A stretch of DNA of 64,000 nt from BQJU01 sp964015035 (GCA_964015035.1 CAXHCA010000015.1:1-64000), one strand, 5' to 3'; counted from the stretch's first letter, positions 35,876-45,337 are shown. Numbers and translations are program-made. Notes: generated from the letters alone by a model not told the origin.

Positions 35876-36859
35876 ATGACAAAGGAAATAAAACGAATAG
35901 CTGTTTATACCTCGGGCGGTGATGCCCCGGGAATGAACGCCGCTTTAAGAGCAGTAGTGCGAACTGCCTCATTTAATGATCTTCATGTTTACGGAATTAA
36001 AGGCGGTTATGAAGGCATGGTCGATGGCAATTTAGCTCGGCTGGAAGTCCGAGACGTTGGTAATATTATCCATCGTGGTGGAACCATTTTGAAAACGGCT
36101 AGAAGTGAGCGGTTCCGGACACCGGAAGGCCGCAAATCTGCCTATGAAGCCCTTTTGGCTTTTGACATTGATGCCTGCATCGCTATTGGTGGCGATGGAA
36201 CCTTTACCGGAGCTGATATTTTTTCAAAGGAGTATAAGATACCGATCATTGGGGTTCCGGGAACAATAGACAATGACTTGTATGGCACCGATTATACCAT
36301 TGGTTTTGATACCGCCGTTAATACAGCTATCGACGCGGCTGATAAAATCCGCGATACAGCGGATTCTCATAATCGTCTGTTTTTTGTAGAAGTAATGGGC
36401 AGGCATTCTGGCTTTATTGCTCTTAATACCGGTATTGGTAGTGGTGCTGCCAGCGTGATGATTCCAGAGGTAGAAGCTACCTTGGAAGGATTGATTGAGA
36501 CACTACGCAAAGGAGCCAAGCGCAAAAAGCTTTTCAGCTTGGTCATTGTTGCCGAAGGAAATCGTTATGGTGGCGCAGCAGAAATTGCCAAGAAAGTACA
36601 GGAAGCCTTTAATTACTATGATACGAAAGTGACAATTATTGGTCACCTCCAGCGAGGGGGCTCCCCTACTGCTATGGATCGCGTGTTGGCCAGTCGATTG
36701 GGTTTTGGAGCAGTAGAAGGCTTAATCAATGGTGAGAAAAATGTGATGGTTGGAATCATGAACAATAAGGTCTGTTATACACCATTTGAAGAGGCGATCA
36801 GCAAAGCTAAGACCCCTGATAAAGACTTAATCCGTATGGCAGAGATCCTGGCTATTTAG
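35876..36859 (+). CDS. pfkA: ATP-dependent 6-phosphofructokinase
   Basis: Phosphorylates fructose-6-phosphate, the committing step of glycolysis. The 327-aa protein has the ATP site GGDGTFTGA (105-113), with Gly rather than Asp after GGD, which fits ATP use, and the catalytic PGTIDND (128-134; Asp132). EVMGRHSGFIAL and IIGHLQRGGSPTAMDR are the remaining hallmarks. It is the second gene after the GlcNAc kinase, and its stop sits in the loop of a strong terminator. Confidence 0.95.
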   Translation: MTKEIKRIAVYTSGGDAPGMNAALRAVVRTASFNDLHVYGIKGGYEGMVDGNLARLEVRDVGNIIHRGGTILKTARSERFRTPEGRKSAYEALLAFDIDACIAIGGDGTFTGADIFSKEYKIPIIGVPGTIDNDLYGTDYTIGFDTAVNTAIDAADKIRDTADSHNRLFFVEVMGRHSGFIALNTGIGSGAASVMIPEVEATLEGLIETLRKGAKRKKLFSLVIVAEGNRYGGAAEIAKKVQEAFNYYDTKVTIIGHLQRGGSPTAMDRVLASRLGFGAVEGLINGEKNVMVGIMNNKVCYTPFEEAISKAKTPDKDLIRMAEILAI

Positions 36860-36883
36860 TAGCCAGGATTGCCTTGTTTTTTT
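36845..36883 (+). terminator. Rho-independent terminator of pfkA, overlapping the stop codon
   Basis: ATCCTGGCTA (36845-36854) pairs perfectly with TAGCCAGGAT (36860-36869); the 5-nt loop holds the pfkA stop (36857-36859). Seven T follow at 36877-36883. The stem also covers the stop (36852-36854) of the convergent membrane-protein gene, so both coding ends are part of the hairpin. Confidence 0.8.
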
Positions 36884-37736
36884 GAAATTCCGCATATTCG
36901 TAAAGCAGTAAAATAGCGGGTAAAATGAAATGCGGAACCCGGTAAACAAATTGGAAGGCCCATTGATACATCATTTCTAGCCAATATTCTGGATAGAAAT
37001 AGGCCCAAATTCTGGCAATACTGGTCATGGCCCCCCAAAATACCGCATAAGCCAATGCAGCCATTCTCACCTTTCGCCAAGGTAAAAACAGGCAAAAACT
37101 AACCATAAAATCAGTGAATCCCGCAAATAGCAGAAAATTTGCAGCTCGCTCATTGCCAAATCCCAGAATACTCATAGTCATCGTTAAAAAATTCTCAGGT
37201 ATGGGGTAAAACCCCACGGCATACAACCCATGGCAGGTAAAGGTTAAGGCAGTAGCCACTTTCAAACTGGTTTGCATCTTTGGAAGCAATTGTTTTTGGG
37301 AATAGATCCACAAAAAGAAGAATGGAGTGAAAATTTGTAGGGTATATTCAAACAGTTGCCCAAAAAAATAAAATTTTTCCTTCCAGTAGAGCAAAGATAA
37401 AATCAGCAAAAATACGCCGCCAATACGAATGATCCAGCCAGTTAGCTTTTTAGCAAACGGATAAACCAAACAAGCCAGGCCCGCAATCAAATAATACCAC
37501 CCCAGAGCATCCACAGCAATTTCGATGCTGCCGTCAACATTCGGGTTGGTCACGTAATCACTCCAGTGACCGCCAAACAAGCCTTCGATTACCGGACGCA
37601 TCCATTTTTCATCCCATAATAAAGTACGCAAAGGCGCATCCCAAAAAAGGTGTTGCCAGGCACGCCCCCAAAAAACACAGACCCCGGCGATCCTTGCCAG
37701 TAAGATAAATTGAGTTGTTTTACGTATATCCTCCAC
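36852..37736 (-). CDS. Multi-pass membrane protein of unknown function
   Basis: The 294-aa protein has about seven hydrophobic helices and many aromatic residues. I recognise no family; DoxX-like architecture is possible but not convincing. The first usable codon is GTG 37736 (MEDIRKTTQF). It overlaps the end of convergent pfkA by 8 nt. The prfB terminator lies just upstream, so it has its own promoter, which I could not identify. Confidence 0.6.
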   Translation of the reverse strand: MEDIRKTTQFILLARIAGVCVFWGRAWQHLFWDAPLRTLLWDEKWMRPVIEGLFGGHWSDYVTNPNVDGSIEIAVDALGWYYLIAGLACLVYPFAKKLTGWIIRIGGVFLLILSLLYWKEKFYFFGQLFEYTLQIFTPFFFLWIYSQKQLLPKMQTSLKVATALTFTCHGLYAVGFYPIPENFLTMTMSILGFGNERAANFLLFAGFTDFMVSFCLFLPWRKVRMAALAYAVFWGAMTSIARIWAYFYPEYWLEMMYQWAFQFVYRVPHFILPAILLLYEYAEFQKNKAILATK

Positions 37737-37766
37737 AAATATTTTGTTTCGTTCTTACTAATTAAC

Positions 37767-37805
37767 AAAAAAGGCCACCTTATAAACCGAATAAGGTGAC
37801 CTTTT
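37767..37805 (-). terminator. Rho-independent terminator of prfB
   Basis: On the minus strand AAAAGGTCACCTTAT pairs with ATAAGGTGGCCTTTT (arms 37791-37805 and 37769-37783, one mismatch, 7-nt loop), followed by more T down to 37767. It lies 20 nt after the prfB stop. Confidence 0.75.
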
Positions 37806-37825
37806 GGTATTTTCTCAACAACAAA

Positions 37826-38909
37826 TTACGCCTCCTCGTGATGCATAAGGAAGGCTTTCAGAAAATCATTTAAATCACCATCCAATACCGCATCGGTTTG
37901 GCTTGTTGAATGATTTGTACGATGATCTTTGACGCGGCGGTCGTCCAAAACGTAGCTCCGGATTTGTGATCCCCACTCATTTTTCATTTTGGTTGACTCT
38001 ACCTTGTCTCGTTCAGCCCGCTGCCTTTCCAATTCCCGTTCATAAAGACGGGACTTCAACCCCTGCAATGCCTTTTCCCGGTTCATATGCTGAGAGCGTT
38101 CCTGCTGGCATTCCACCACAATTCCCGTAGGAAGGTGGCGGACACGCACCGCAGATTCCGTCTTATTGACGTGCTGCCCACCAGCACCACTGGCCCGAAA
38201 GGTATCCCACTCAATATCTGCAGGATTGACTTCTACTTCAATGCGTTCATCCACCATCGGGTGCACAAAAACCGAAGCAAAAGAAGTCATGCGTTTTCCC
38301 TGAGCATTGTACGGACTCACCCTAACCAGCCGATGGACCCCATTTTCACCTTTCAGCAAGCCATAAGCGAAATCTCCTTTAATCTCAATCTCAGCAGATT
38401 TGATACCGGCTACATCACCATCTTGTTGGTTGATGACTGCCACCTTATGACCTTCTTTTTCACCCCACATTGTATACATGCGAAGCAGCATTTCTGCCCA
38501 GTCACAAGCCTCCGTTCCACCAGCTCCGGCATTGATCTCCACAATGGCCCCAAGTTCATCCTCCGGTCGGTTTAGGGTAGATCGAAACTCCAGGTCTTCG
38601 ACTGCCGCCAATGCTTTTTCATATTGAGCATCGACATCCTCTTCCGTTGCCTCCCCCTCCCGGTAGAACTCATACATCACTTCCGTTTCTTCTACGGCGT
38701 TCTCTACTTTCTGATACTGTTCTACCCAGTTTTTATGGCTTTTAAGCGTTTTAAGTACGCTTTCAGCCTCATCGGGGTTATTCCAAAAATCGGGATTTAG
38801 CGTTAGCTGTTGCTTTTCTTCAATTTGAATAAGACGTTCATCCACGTCAAAGATACCTCCTCAGAGATACCATACGGTCTTTTAAGTTCTTTAGTTGATC
38901 GGTTGTCAT
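37826..38909 (-). CDS. prfB: Peptide chain release factor 2, with programmed +1 frameshift
   Basis: Release factor 2 ends translation at UGA and UAA. The long open frame (38845 down to 37826) lacks the normal first residues. Upstream, ATG 38909 opens a 20-codon frame ending ...LRRYL then TGA (38847-38849). A +1 shift at CTT TGA C joins them (CTT, skip T 38849, GAC 38846-38848), giving 360 aa. An internal AGGAGG (38856-38861) sits 3 nt before CTT, the standard stimulator. The GGQ motif is in RASGAGGQHVN. The SPF codon-recognition tripeptide reads SPY (LVRVSPYNAQG). ATG follows the FKBP stop by 2 nt. Confidence 0.93.
38847..38861 (-). promoter_or_regulatory. prfB frameshift site
   Basis: On the minus strand AGGAGG, TAT, CTT, TGA: Shine-Dalgarno-like stimulator (38856-38861), slippery CTT (38850-38852) and in-frame UGA (38847-38849), followed by C. 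When release factor 2 is scarce the ribosome shifts +1 and completes the protein, which is classical autoregulation. Confidence 0.92.
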
Positions 38910-38911
38910 AA

Positions 38912-39808
38912 TTATTTCACATTTTCTAACTCAACGTAAAAAATAAGCTCGGCATTAGCCGGAATATTAGGAGGAGAACCTGCCTCACCATAAGCCAAAG
39001 GAGCTGGAATAAACAAGAACCCCTTAGCACCTTCTTTCATTAATCCGATACCTTCATCCCATCCTGGGATCACGCGGCCCATGCCCAATGGAAATTCAAT
39101 GGAACGTCCACGCTTAAACGATTGGTCAAATTCCGTACCATCGGTAAGCACACCAAAATATTGTACACTAACCGTCTTTCCCGGTGTTGGAACCATTCCT
39201 GATCCGTCTTCAACAATCATATACTTCAGTCCGGAAGAAGTGGTCTGCACTTGGCCGTCCAAAGCCCCGCTGGCATATTTGGCAACCGTCTCATCAACCA
39301 GAGCTTTAACTTCAGGTTCACGGGCTTGTACCACAGAAGCCTTCGCATCTTCTTCTTCACGCTTTTTCTGCATATCGGCGGCATAATCCTCCGCACTCTT
39401 GATACTCATCAACACTAAGTCATAATACATAGTATTGGCATTCTCAAAGCCCTGTGGCTTGCTTTCGATGGTATCCAGAGAGATGTAGATCGTGGCGCTA
39501 TCACCAATACTCATTTCTTGTAGGATCTCTTCAACAGGAGAAGCCTGTCTGTTTGGGTCACCACCAGGAGCGGGAATTTGCATAAATGGCTCTTGGCCCT
39601 GGTCTCGGCTAGAGTTCACTACCTCACTTTCATTTCTCATTTGCGCATGAAAATAGACGTACTCTCCCGGTTGTGGCTTAGCGCCATCATTACTGGTGTG
39701 AATCTTGTATTTGTAGCCGCTAGGAGTCACCTTCTCTGCTGTTGCTCCATCTTGGCATGAAAATGCCAAAAGAGCCAATCCCACGATAAAAAAATGCTTA
39801 ATGTTCAT
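38912..39808 (-). CDS. Lipoprotein with two FKBP-type prolyl isomerase domains
   Basis: The 298-aa protein has a lipobox with Cys18 (LLAFSC). A first, degenerate FKBP-like domain (about 30-140) is joined by an acidic helix to a second complete one (about 185-298) with VQYFGVLTDGTEFDQSF and PLGMGRVIPGWDEGIGLMKEG. It should catalyse prolyl isomerisation or act as chaperone in the periplasm. It is the middle gene of DHH-FKBP-prfB; the gap to prfB is 2 nt and to the DHH gene 40 nt. Confidence 0.9.
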   Translation of the reverse strand: MNIKHFFIVGLALLAFSCQDGATAEKVTPSGYKYKIHTSNDGAKPQPGEYVYFHAQMRNESEVVNSSRDQGQEPFMQIPAPGGDPNRQASPVEEILQEMSIGDSATIYISLDTIESKPQGFENANTMYYDLVLMSIKSAEDYAADMQKKREEEDAKASVVQAREPEVKALVDETVAKYASGALDGQVQTTSSGLKYMIVEDGSGMVPTPGKTVSVQYFGVLTDGTEFDQSFKRGRSIEFPLGMGRVIPGWDEGIGLMKEGAKGFLFIPAPLAYGEAGSPPNIPANAELIFYVELENVK

Positions 39809-39848
39809 AAAAAGTTGATTAAAAGATTTTTTGCAAAAATTGTTTAAA

Positions 39849-40859
39849 CTATTGATTCAATTGTTCCTGGTAGCTAGGTAGTAACGCCTTAAAACGACGT
39901 AGGGTGCTTTTTAAAGTCTGAAAGGAAGATCCGCCTGCCGCATTTTTATGCCCACCACCTTTAAAGTGCTTACGTGCAATTTCTTGTACATCAATATCCC
40001 CTTTCGATCGTAAAGAAAGCTTAACGATGGTCGGTTGTTCGGTAATGAATGCCGCCATTTTTACCTTTTTCAGCTTGAGCAAAAAGTTGACAATCCCCTC
40101 CGTATCGCCCCGCTGAATATCAAAGGTTCCATAGTCCTCTTTGGTCAGGGTGATGATCCCCGTACTGAACTCCGGCAAAATCTCCATCCTGTTGTGTAGG
40201 CAATGGCCCAACAACCGCAACTGCTTTTCTTCTAGACTGTTGAAAATCAAGTCCTGGAGCAAATAATCGTCTACCCCCAGGTCAATCAGATCTGCCACAA
40301 TGCGAAATAGTTTGGGTGAGGTGCTATATTTGAAAGATCCGGTATCGGTCAAAACCCCCGTAAAAATGCATTCACCAATTTTTTTATCCAAGTCTGCCTC
40401 GGCTCCTAATAACTTGATAAAATCGTAAATCAATTCACAGGTAGAACTAGCAGTAACATCTGAAAGCATGAAGTCACAGAAAGGGTCTGGATAAAGGTGA
40501 TGATCAATCATGACCAGCTTCAATTGCCGTTTCCGAGCTTCAATTAAGTCGCCCACTTTATCTATGCGATCTAAAGCATTAAAGTCGAGGCAAAACACCA
40601 TTTCACATTCATCGATCGCTTTTTGCGCTATTTCTGGATCATTGTCATAAATAATAACCTTATCTGCGCCTGGCATCCACAACAAAAAATCGGGATACTC
40701 GGAAGGTGCAATCACTTTTACCTGGTGCCCATTGTATTGTAGAAAATGCAGAAGTGCCAGTGAAGAGCCTATTGCGTCTCCATCCGGATTTCGGTGTGTA
40801 ACAATGACAATGTCTTTGGGGATATTTAGAAGTGCCTTAAGTTCTTTAATATTTTCCAT
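39849..40859 (-). CDS. DHH-DHHA1 phosphoesterase (NrnA-like nanoRNase/pAp phosphatase)
   Basis: The 336-aa protein has THRNPDGDAIGSS (21-33; D26 and D28), LDFN (D92), IDHH (118-121) and the DHHA1 substrate loop GGGHKNAAGG (301-310). This is the set of NrnA-type enzymes that break down oligoribonucleotides and 3'-phosphoadenosine phosphate. First gene of the three-gene unit with the FKBP lipoprotein and prfB. ndk is divergent. Confidence 0.9.
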   Translation of the reverse strand: MENIKELKALLNIPKDIVIVTHRNPDGDAIGSSLALLHFLQYNGHQVKVIAPSEYPDFLLWMPGADKVIIYDNDPEIAQKAIDECEMVFCLDFNALDRIDKVGDLIEARKRQLKLVMIDHHLYPDPFCDFMLSDVTASSTCELIYDFIKLLGAEADLDKKIGECIFTGVLTDTGSFKYSTSPKLFRIVADLIDLGVDDYLLQDLIFNSLEEKQLRLLGHCLHNRMEILPEFSTGIITLTKEDYGTFDIQRGDTEGIVNFLLKLKKVKMAAFITEQPTIVKLSLRSKGDIDVQEIARKHFKGGGHKNAAGGSSFQTLKSTLRRFKALLPSYQEQLNQ

Positions 40860-40892
40860 GTGCCCATTTGTGCCGCAGACATCCCCATTTTT

Positions 40893-40921
40893 GATCTTGC
40901 CGAATAAATTGCAGCAAGATC
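40893..40921. repeat. Inverted repeat in the DHH/ndk divergent region
   Basis: GATCTTGC (40893-40900) and GCAAGATC (40914-40921) form a perfect 8-bp stem with a 13-nt loop, 35 nt ahead of the DHH-gene ATG. It could be a leader hairpin or operator; nothing else supports a role. The rest of 40860-41103 holds the ndk promoter. Confidence 0.3.
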
Positions 40922-41047
40922 GGTACCGCTCTATTAGGGATGATCCAGTGGTATCGTGTCAAATTAAGATGCGAAGTTGCCAAAAAATATGAATTTAACC
41001 AAAATATTATCAGCCGCGTTTAGCAGCTTTAGTTCTGTTTACTTACT

Positions 41048-41077
41048 TTTGCGACGCTTTTTTAAAAAGTAAGTTTG
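41048..41077 (+). promoter_or_regulatory. Consensus promoter of ndk
   Basis: TTTG (41048-41051), 18 nt, TAAGTTTG (41070-41077): an exact match to the Bacteroidota -33/-7 pattern. The ATG is 26 nt downstream. Confidence 0.75.
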
Positions 41078-41103
41078 TTAAATAAAATAATACCAAGATA
41101 ACA

Positions 41104-41523
41104 ATGGCAGGAAATACAACCTTTACCATGATCAAGCCCGATGCAGTAAAAGCAGGGCACATTGGAGCAATCCTTGCACAAATCAACAAAGCTGGATTCA
41201 GAATTGTGGCGATGAAATTGACTAAGCTTTCTCCAGAAAAAGCCGGTGAATTCTACGCCATCCACAAAGAACGTCCATTCTATGGCGAGTTGGTGGAGTT
41301 CATGTCTTCTGGTCCAATCGTTGCCGCTATTCTGGAAAAAGACAATGCGGTAGAGGATTTCCGTACCTTGATTGGTGCTACCAATCCTAAAGAAGCCGCT
41401 CCTGGCACCATCCGTGCACTGTATGCCACCAGTATTGGTGAAAACGCCATACATGGCTCAGATTCTGACGAAAATGCCCTCATCGAAGGCAGTTTCCACT
41501 TTGCCGCAACCGAACAATTCTAA
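41104..41523 (+). CDS. ndk: Nucleoside diphosphate kinase
   Basis: The 139-aa enzyme balances nucleoside triphosphates by passing the gamma phosphate through an active-site His. K11 (TMIKPDAV) and phosphorylated H117 (NAIHGSDS) are present and the length is normal. It is monocistronic, with its own promoter and a strong terminator. Confidence 0.97.
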   Translation: MAGNTTFTMIKPDAVKAGHIGAILAQINKAGFRIVAMKLTKLSPEKAGEFYAIHKERPFYGELVEFMSSGPIVAAILEKDNAVEDFRTLIGATNPKEAAPGTIRALYATSIGENAIHGSDSDENALIEGSFHFAATEQF

Positions 41524-41543
41524 GGTAAATCTTTTCGGTCCCT

Positions 41544-41589
41544 ACGGGAGATACCAGGAATTTATTCGCCGGTATCTCCCGTTTTTTTT
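41544..41589 (+). terminator. Rho-independent terminator of ndk
   Basis: ACGGGAGATACC (41544-41555) pairs perfectly with GGTATCTCCCGT (41571-41582) around a 15-nt loop, followed by a run of T to 41589. The T run touches the mutS2 stop of the convergent gene (41588-41590). Confidence 0.88.
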
Positions 41590-43978
41590 ATTCAATTTCA
41601 ACAATAGTCACACCATCTCCACCCATCTCCGCCGGTGGATGTGAAATTTGCATTGGCACATTGTATTCTCTCAACTTCTGACGCACCACATTCCTCAATA
41701 CCCCATTACCTTTTCCGTGCACGATGCGCAAATTGCTGGCACTAGAGACCAAGGCCTGATCAACAAAATCCTCTACAATCTTCATGGCTTCTTCCATGCG
41801 CATCCCGCGAATGTCGAGCTTGCTTTGAAAATCAGCTACGGAAGCCACCGTATCCATCTGTACACTTCGGGACTGCTGAATATCCAATGGTTCTCCAGCA
41901 TGTTGGAGGTCCCGGAGTTTGACCGTCACCCGCATGGTACCCATCAGGAGAGTGGCTTTGTTTTTATCGATATTTTCCACCTGACCTGTGGCGCCTCCGG
42001 TCCGCAATTTTACAAAATCCCCTATTTTAATGTCTCCCTTCTTTTCTTTTTTGGTGGGCGGTTGATAATAAATTTCTTCGCGCAAATCGGTCACTTCATC
42101 CACCAACTGCTTCCGATCTTCTTTCACCTGTGCAGCTGCCGCCTTTGCTTTTTCCAGGTTCTGCTGTTCTTTCAGTTCTCTAATAAGTCGCTCAAAATCC
42201 TTATTGCTTTGAGCTGTTTGTTGCAGGGCTGCTTCTTTTGACTCCAGCTTGAGCTTCTTGCGCCGATACTCCAGATCCCGGTGCAACTGGTCATAAGTTT
42301 TAATCAGTCGCTCCAGAGATTGTTGTTTATCATTTAAGTTTTTTAGCTGATCCTCCGTTTCTTGCTTCTCTCTTTGCAGGTCCACAAGTAGTTGGTCCAC
42401 CGCTTTTTCATTGGCCCCGGTACGGTGTTTGGCATATTTCAGTACCTTGTCACTTAGCCCACTCTTCTCCGCAATTTCAAAAGCATAAGAACTACCGGGC
42501 CGCCCTACTTTGAGTTCATAAGTAGGTGACAAAGTATCGCTGTCAAAATTCATGGAGCCATTCAAAATACCTTTGGTTTTAAAGGCAAAAATTTTCAGGT
42601 TGGAATAATGCGTGGTAATTAATCCAAAAATCTTTTTAAAGTTTAACTCCCGCAAAATGGCTTCCGCAATCGCTCCTCCGATTTTTGGATCGGTTCCTGA
42701 ACCAAATTCATCAATCAAGATCAGGGACCGGTCATCGGCCTTTTCCAAAAACACCCGGGCATTTGCCAACCGAGAGCTATAGGTACTCAGATCATCCTCT
42801 AACGATTGCTGATCACCAATATCTGCAAAGATGCTGTGAAAAACTCCTACCTCAGATTCCCGGTCAACAGGAATAAGCATGCCTGATTGCACCATCAACT
42901 GCAACAAACCAACCGATTTCATCGTAATGGACTTACCGCCGGCATTGGGGCCACTCAGTACCAAAATCCGGTTGGCACCAAACAGGGTCAGGTCAAACGG
43001 AATGGTCTTCTTACCCAAACCCTTATTTTTCAAAAAAAGCAAGGGGTGAAATCCTCTCAGGATGCCAAGACGTGGGCGAGGTACCAACTTCGGTTTTTCT
43101 GCATCCAACAAAAAAGCCAATCTAGCCTTGGCCTGGATTACATCAAAACGAACCAACAAAGATTGGTAAATTTCCATCTGCGGCACGTAAGGTCGTAAAG
43201 TAGCACTTAGCTCCTTCAAGATACGGTAAATCTCGCGCTTCTCCTCCGTTTCCAAATCAAAGATATCATTGTTGATATCAATTACTCCTTCGGGCTCAAT
43301 GAAAGCCGTTTTTCCGGTAGTTGATTCGTCGTGGATAATCCCCCGTATCTTACGCTTGTGCTCAGAAGGCACACTCAACACCCTCCGGCCATTTCTGAAA
43401 CTCTCCACGTTATCTGTCAACCAGCCTTTGGTACGATAGGTATTGACCAAGCTGCGGAACATCCGATCCAATTCCTTCTGTTTGCTGGTCGTCAACCGAC
43501 GAATGCGCATCAATTCGGGAGAGGCATCAGCGCGAATATTCCCCTCTTCATCGATTACCTTATCAATGGCTTGGATCAGACTTTCATCAAAAGTATAAGG
43601 CCGAACAATTTGATACAACTTTGGGTAGGCTGCTTGTCGCAATTGGTTGAAAAACCGATAGATGTTGCGGACAAAACGCAGGGTAATATTGATGCGGACC
43701 AATCCTTCCTCAGGCAAAACAAACCCGTCCACTTCCAACATCCGCAGGTCTTCCGAAATATCCTGATAGGTATTGATCGGCAGGTGGTCGTTCTTGGATA
43801 TGGTCAGCTTGTACTCCTTTACTTCCTCAAGTAATCCCTCAATAATCTGCACGTCAGTTTGAGGGCGCAGTTTTTTCACCGCCGCCTGTCCCAATTCACT
43901 CAGACACTCCCTTTCTACCAGTTCCAGTACTTTATCAAATTCCAACTTCTCGTATAAATCCCTCGGTTCGAGTTCCAT
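41588..43978 (-). CDS. mutS2: MutS2 ATPase with Smr nuclease domain
   Basis: From ATG 43978 the protein has 796 aa. Walker A GPNAGGKS (343-350) and Walker B LILIDE (419-424) form the MutS ATPase; a coiled coil (about 510-620) and KOW-like segment lead to the C-terminal Smr domain with LDIRGMR and the HGKGNG motif. MutS2 is tied to recombination control and to rescue of collided ribosomes. A TTG at 44002 would add eight residues, but MELEPRDLYEKLEFDKV is the family start. Convergent with ndk. Confidence 0.93.
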   Translation of the reverse strand: MELEPRDLYEKLEFDKVLELVERECLSELGQAAVKKLRPQTDVQIIEGLLEEVKEYKLTISKNDHLPINTYQDISEDLRMLEVDGFVLPEEGLVRINITLRFVRNIYRFFNQLRQAAYPKLYQIVRPYTFDESLIQAIDKVIDEEGNIRADASPELMRIRRLTTSKQKELDRMFRSLVNTYRTKGWLTDNVESFRNGRRVLSVPSEHKRKIRGIIHDESTTGKTAFIEPEGVIDINNDIFDLETEEKREIYRILKELSATLRPYVPQMEIYQSLLVRFDVIQAKARLAFLLDAEKPKLVPRPRLGILRGFHPLLFLKNKGLGKKTIPFDLTLFGANRILVLSGPNAGGKSITMKSVGLLQLMVQSGMLIPVDRESEVGVFHSIFADIGDQQSLEDDLSTYSSRLANARVFLEKADDRSLILIDEFGSGTDPKIGGAIAEAILRELNFKKIFGLITTHYSNLKIFAFKTKGILNGSMNFDSDTLSPTYELKVGRPGSSYAFEIAEKSGLSDKVLKYAKHRTGANEKAVDQLLVDLQREKQETEDQLKNLNDKQQSLERLIKTYDQLHRDLEYRRKKLKLESKEAALQQTAQSNKDFERLIRELKEQQNLEKAKAAAAQVKEDRKQLVDEVTDLREEIYYQPPTKKEKKGDIKIGDFVKLRTGGATGQVENIDKNKATLLMGTMRVTVKLRDLQHAGEPLDIQQSRSVQMDTVASVADFQSKLDIRGMRMEEAMKIVEDFVDQALVSSASNLRIVHGKGNGVLRNVVRQKLREYNVPMQISHPPAEMGGDGVTIVEIE

Positions 43979-44194
43979 CTTTTCTATGTATTTCTCCGAC
44001 AATTTTTGTGGATAAAAGTCACCAGCACGGGTTCTTATTTTCGTATCGCCACTCGCTTATTCAAGCGCAAAACTACACAATTCAATACATTCCTGCGACC
44101 ACTAATGAAAAAATTCAAGGATCGCAGTAAACACATTTAGTCAAAACAATTTGGGGACGAGAGAGTTCCCACTACCAGTTAATTTTCCTGCCGT

Positions 44195-44226
44195 ATTGGC
44201 AAGAAAAACCGAAAACACTACCTTTG
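44195..44226 (+). promoter_or_regulatory. Promoter of aroC
   Basis: ATTG (44195-44198), 20 nt, TACCTTTG (44219-44226), 31 nt before the GTG start of aroC. The -7 element is exact. Confidence 0.6.
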
Positions 44227-44257
44227 AACCTTCTCAAACCATTCAACTCGTATCGAC

Positions 44258-45337
44258 GTGGCAGGTAATTCATTTGGACAGGCATTTAAAATAACTACTT
44301 TTGGAGAATCACATGGCAAAGCCATTGGTGTGATCATTGATGGCGTTCCGGCAGGAATCGAATTGGATGAGGAATTCATTCAGCAAGAGCTCGATCGTCG
44401 GCGACCTGGACAATCCAAAATTGTGACGCAGCGCAAGGAAAGTGATACCGTACAGGTATTATCAGGTGTTTTTGAAGGAAAAACTACGGGGACTCCATTG
44501 TCAATGGTTATCTTTAATGCGGATGCCCGATCTAAAGATTACAGCCATATTGCCGATAAGTACCGCCCCTCTCATGCCGATTATACATACCAGGAAAAAT
44601 ATGGCATTCGGGATTATCGCGGAGGTGGACGATCTTCAGCGAGAGAAACGGCTGCCCGGGTTGCGGCAGGTGCAGTGGCCAAACTCTTTTTAAGGCAACA
44701 GCAAATCAAAATCCAGGCTTATGTAAGCCAGGTGGGAGCGCTTGCTTTAGCAAAATCCTATCAGGAATTAGACCTTGATCAAACGGAAGGCAACATTGTC
44801 CGCTGTCCAGACATGGAGATGGCTGAACAGATGATTGCCCATATTCAGGAAATACGGAAGGCCGGCGATACCATTGGAGGGATTGTCAGTGCCGTGGTAA
44901 CGGGATGTCCGGTAGGACTTGGGGAACCCGCATTCGACAAGCTACATGCCGATTTGGCGAAAGCCATGCTCAGCATCAATGCTTGTAAAGGATTTGAATA
45001 TGGGTCGGGCTTTGCCGGCGTGGCCATGCGCGGATCTCAACACAACGATGTATTTCAAAATGAGGCAGGTAAAATCGTGACGACGACCAACCACTCCGGA
45101 GGCATTCAAGGAGGCATTTCCAATGGGATGGATATTTATTTCCGGGTCGCGTTCAAGCCTGTCGCTACGATTGTAACGGAGCAAGATTCCGTCAATGAAG
45201 CCGGAGAAGCGGTGAAGGTTGTTGGCAAAGGCCGACATGATCCCTGTGTTGTACCTCGCGCAGTCCCCATTGTGGAAGCGATGACCGCCCTGGTATTGGC
45301 AGACCACCTCTTGCGACAGCGGATGACCCAATTGTAG
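44258..45337 (+). CDS. aroC: Chorismate synthase
   Basis: Last step of the shikimate pathway, EPSP to chorismate, needing reduced FMN. The 359-aa protein has the start segment GNSFGQAFKITTFGESHG, signature RGGGRSSARETAARVAAGA (about 123-141) and the C-terminal RHDPCVVPRAVPIVEAM (about 327-343). The start codon is GTG; there is no ATG near. Isolated from other aro genes. Confidence 0.95.
   Translation: MAGNSFGQAFKITTFGESHGKAIGVIIDGVPAGIELDEEFIQQELDRRRPGQSKIVTQRKESDTVQVLSGVFEGKTTGTPLSMVIFNADARSKDYSHIADKYRPSHADYTYQEKYGIRDYRGGGRSSARETAARVAAGAVAKLFLRQQQIKIQAYVSQVGALALAKSYQELDLDQTEGNIVRCPDMEMAEQMIAHIQEIRKAGDTIGGIVSAVVTGCPVGLGEPAFDKLHADLAKAMLSINACKGFEYGSGFAGVAMRGSQHNDVFQNEAGKIVTTTNHSGGIQGGISNGMDIYFRVAFKPVATIVTEQDSVNEAGEAVKVVGKGRHDPCVVPRAVPIVEAMTALVLADHLLRQRMTQL

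Noticed and set aside
44003..44257. Possible gene remnant between mutS2 and aroC
   Set aside because: Apart from the aroC promoter I saw no conserved reading in any frame.
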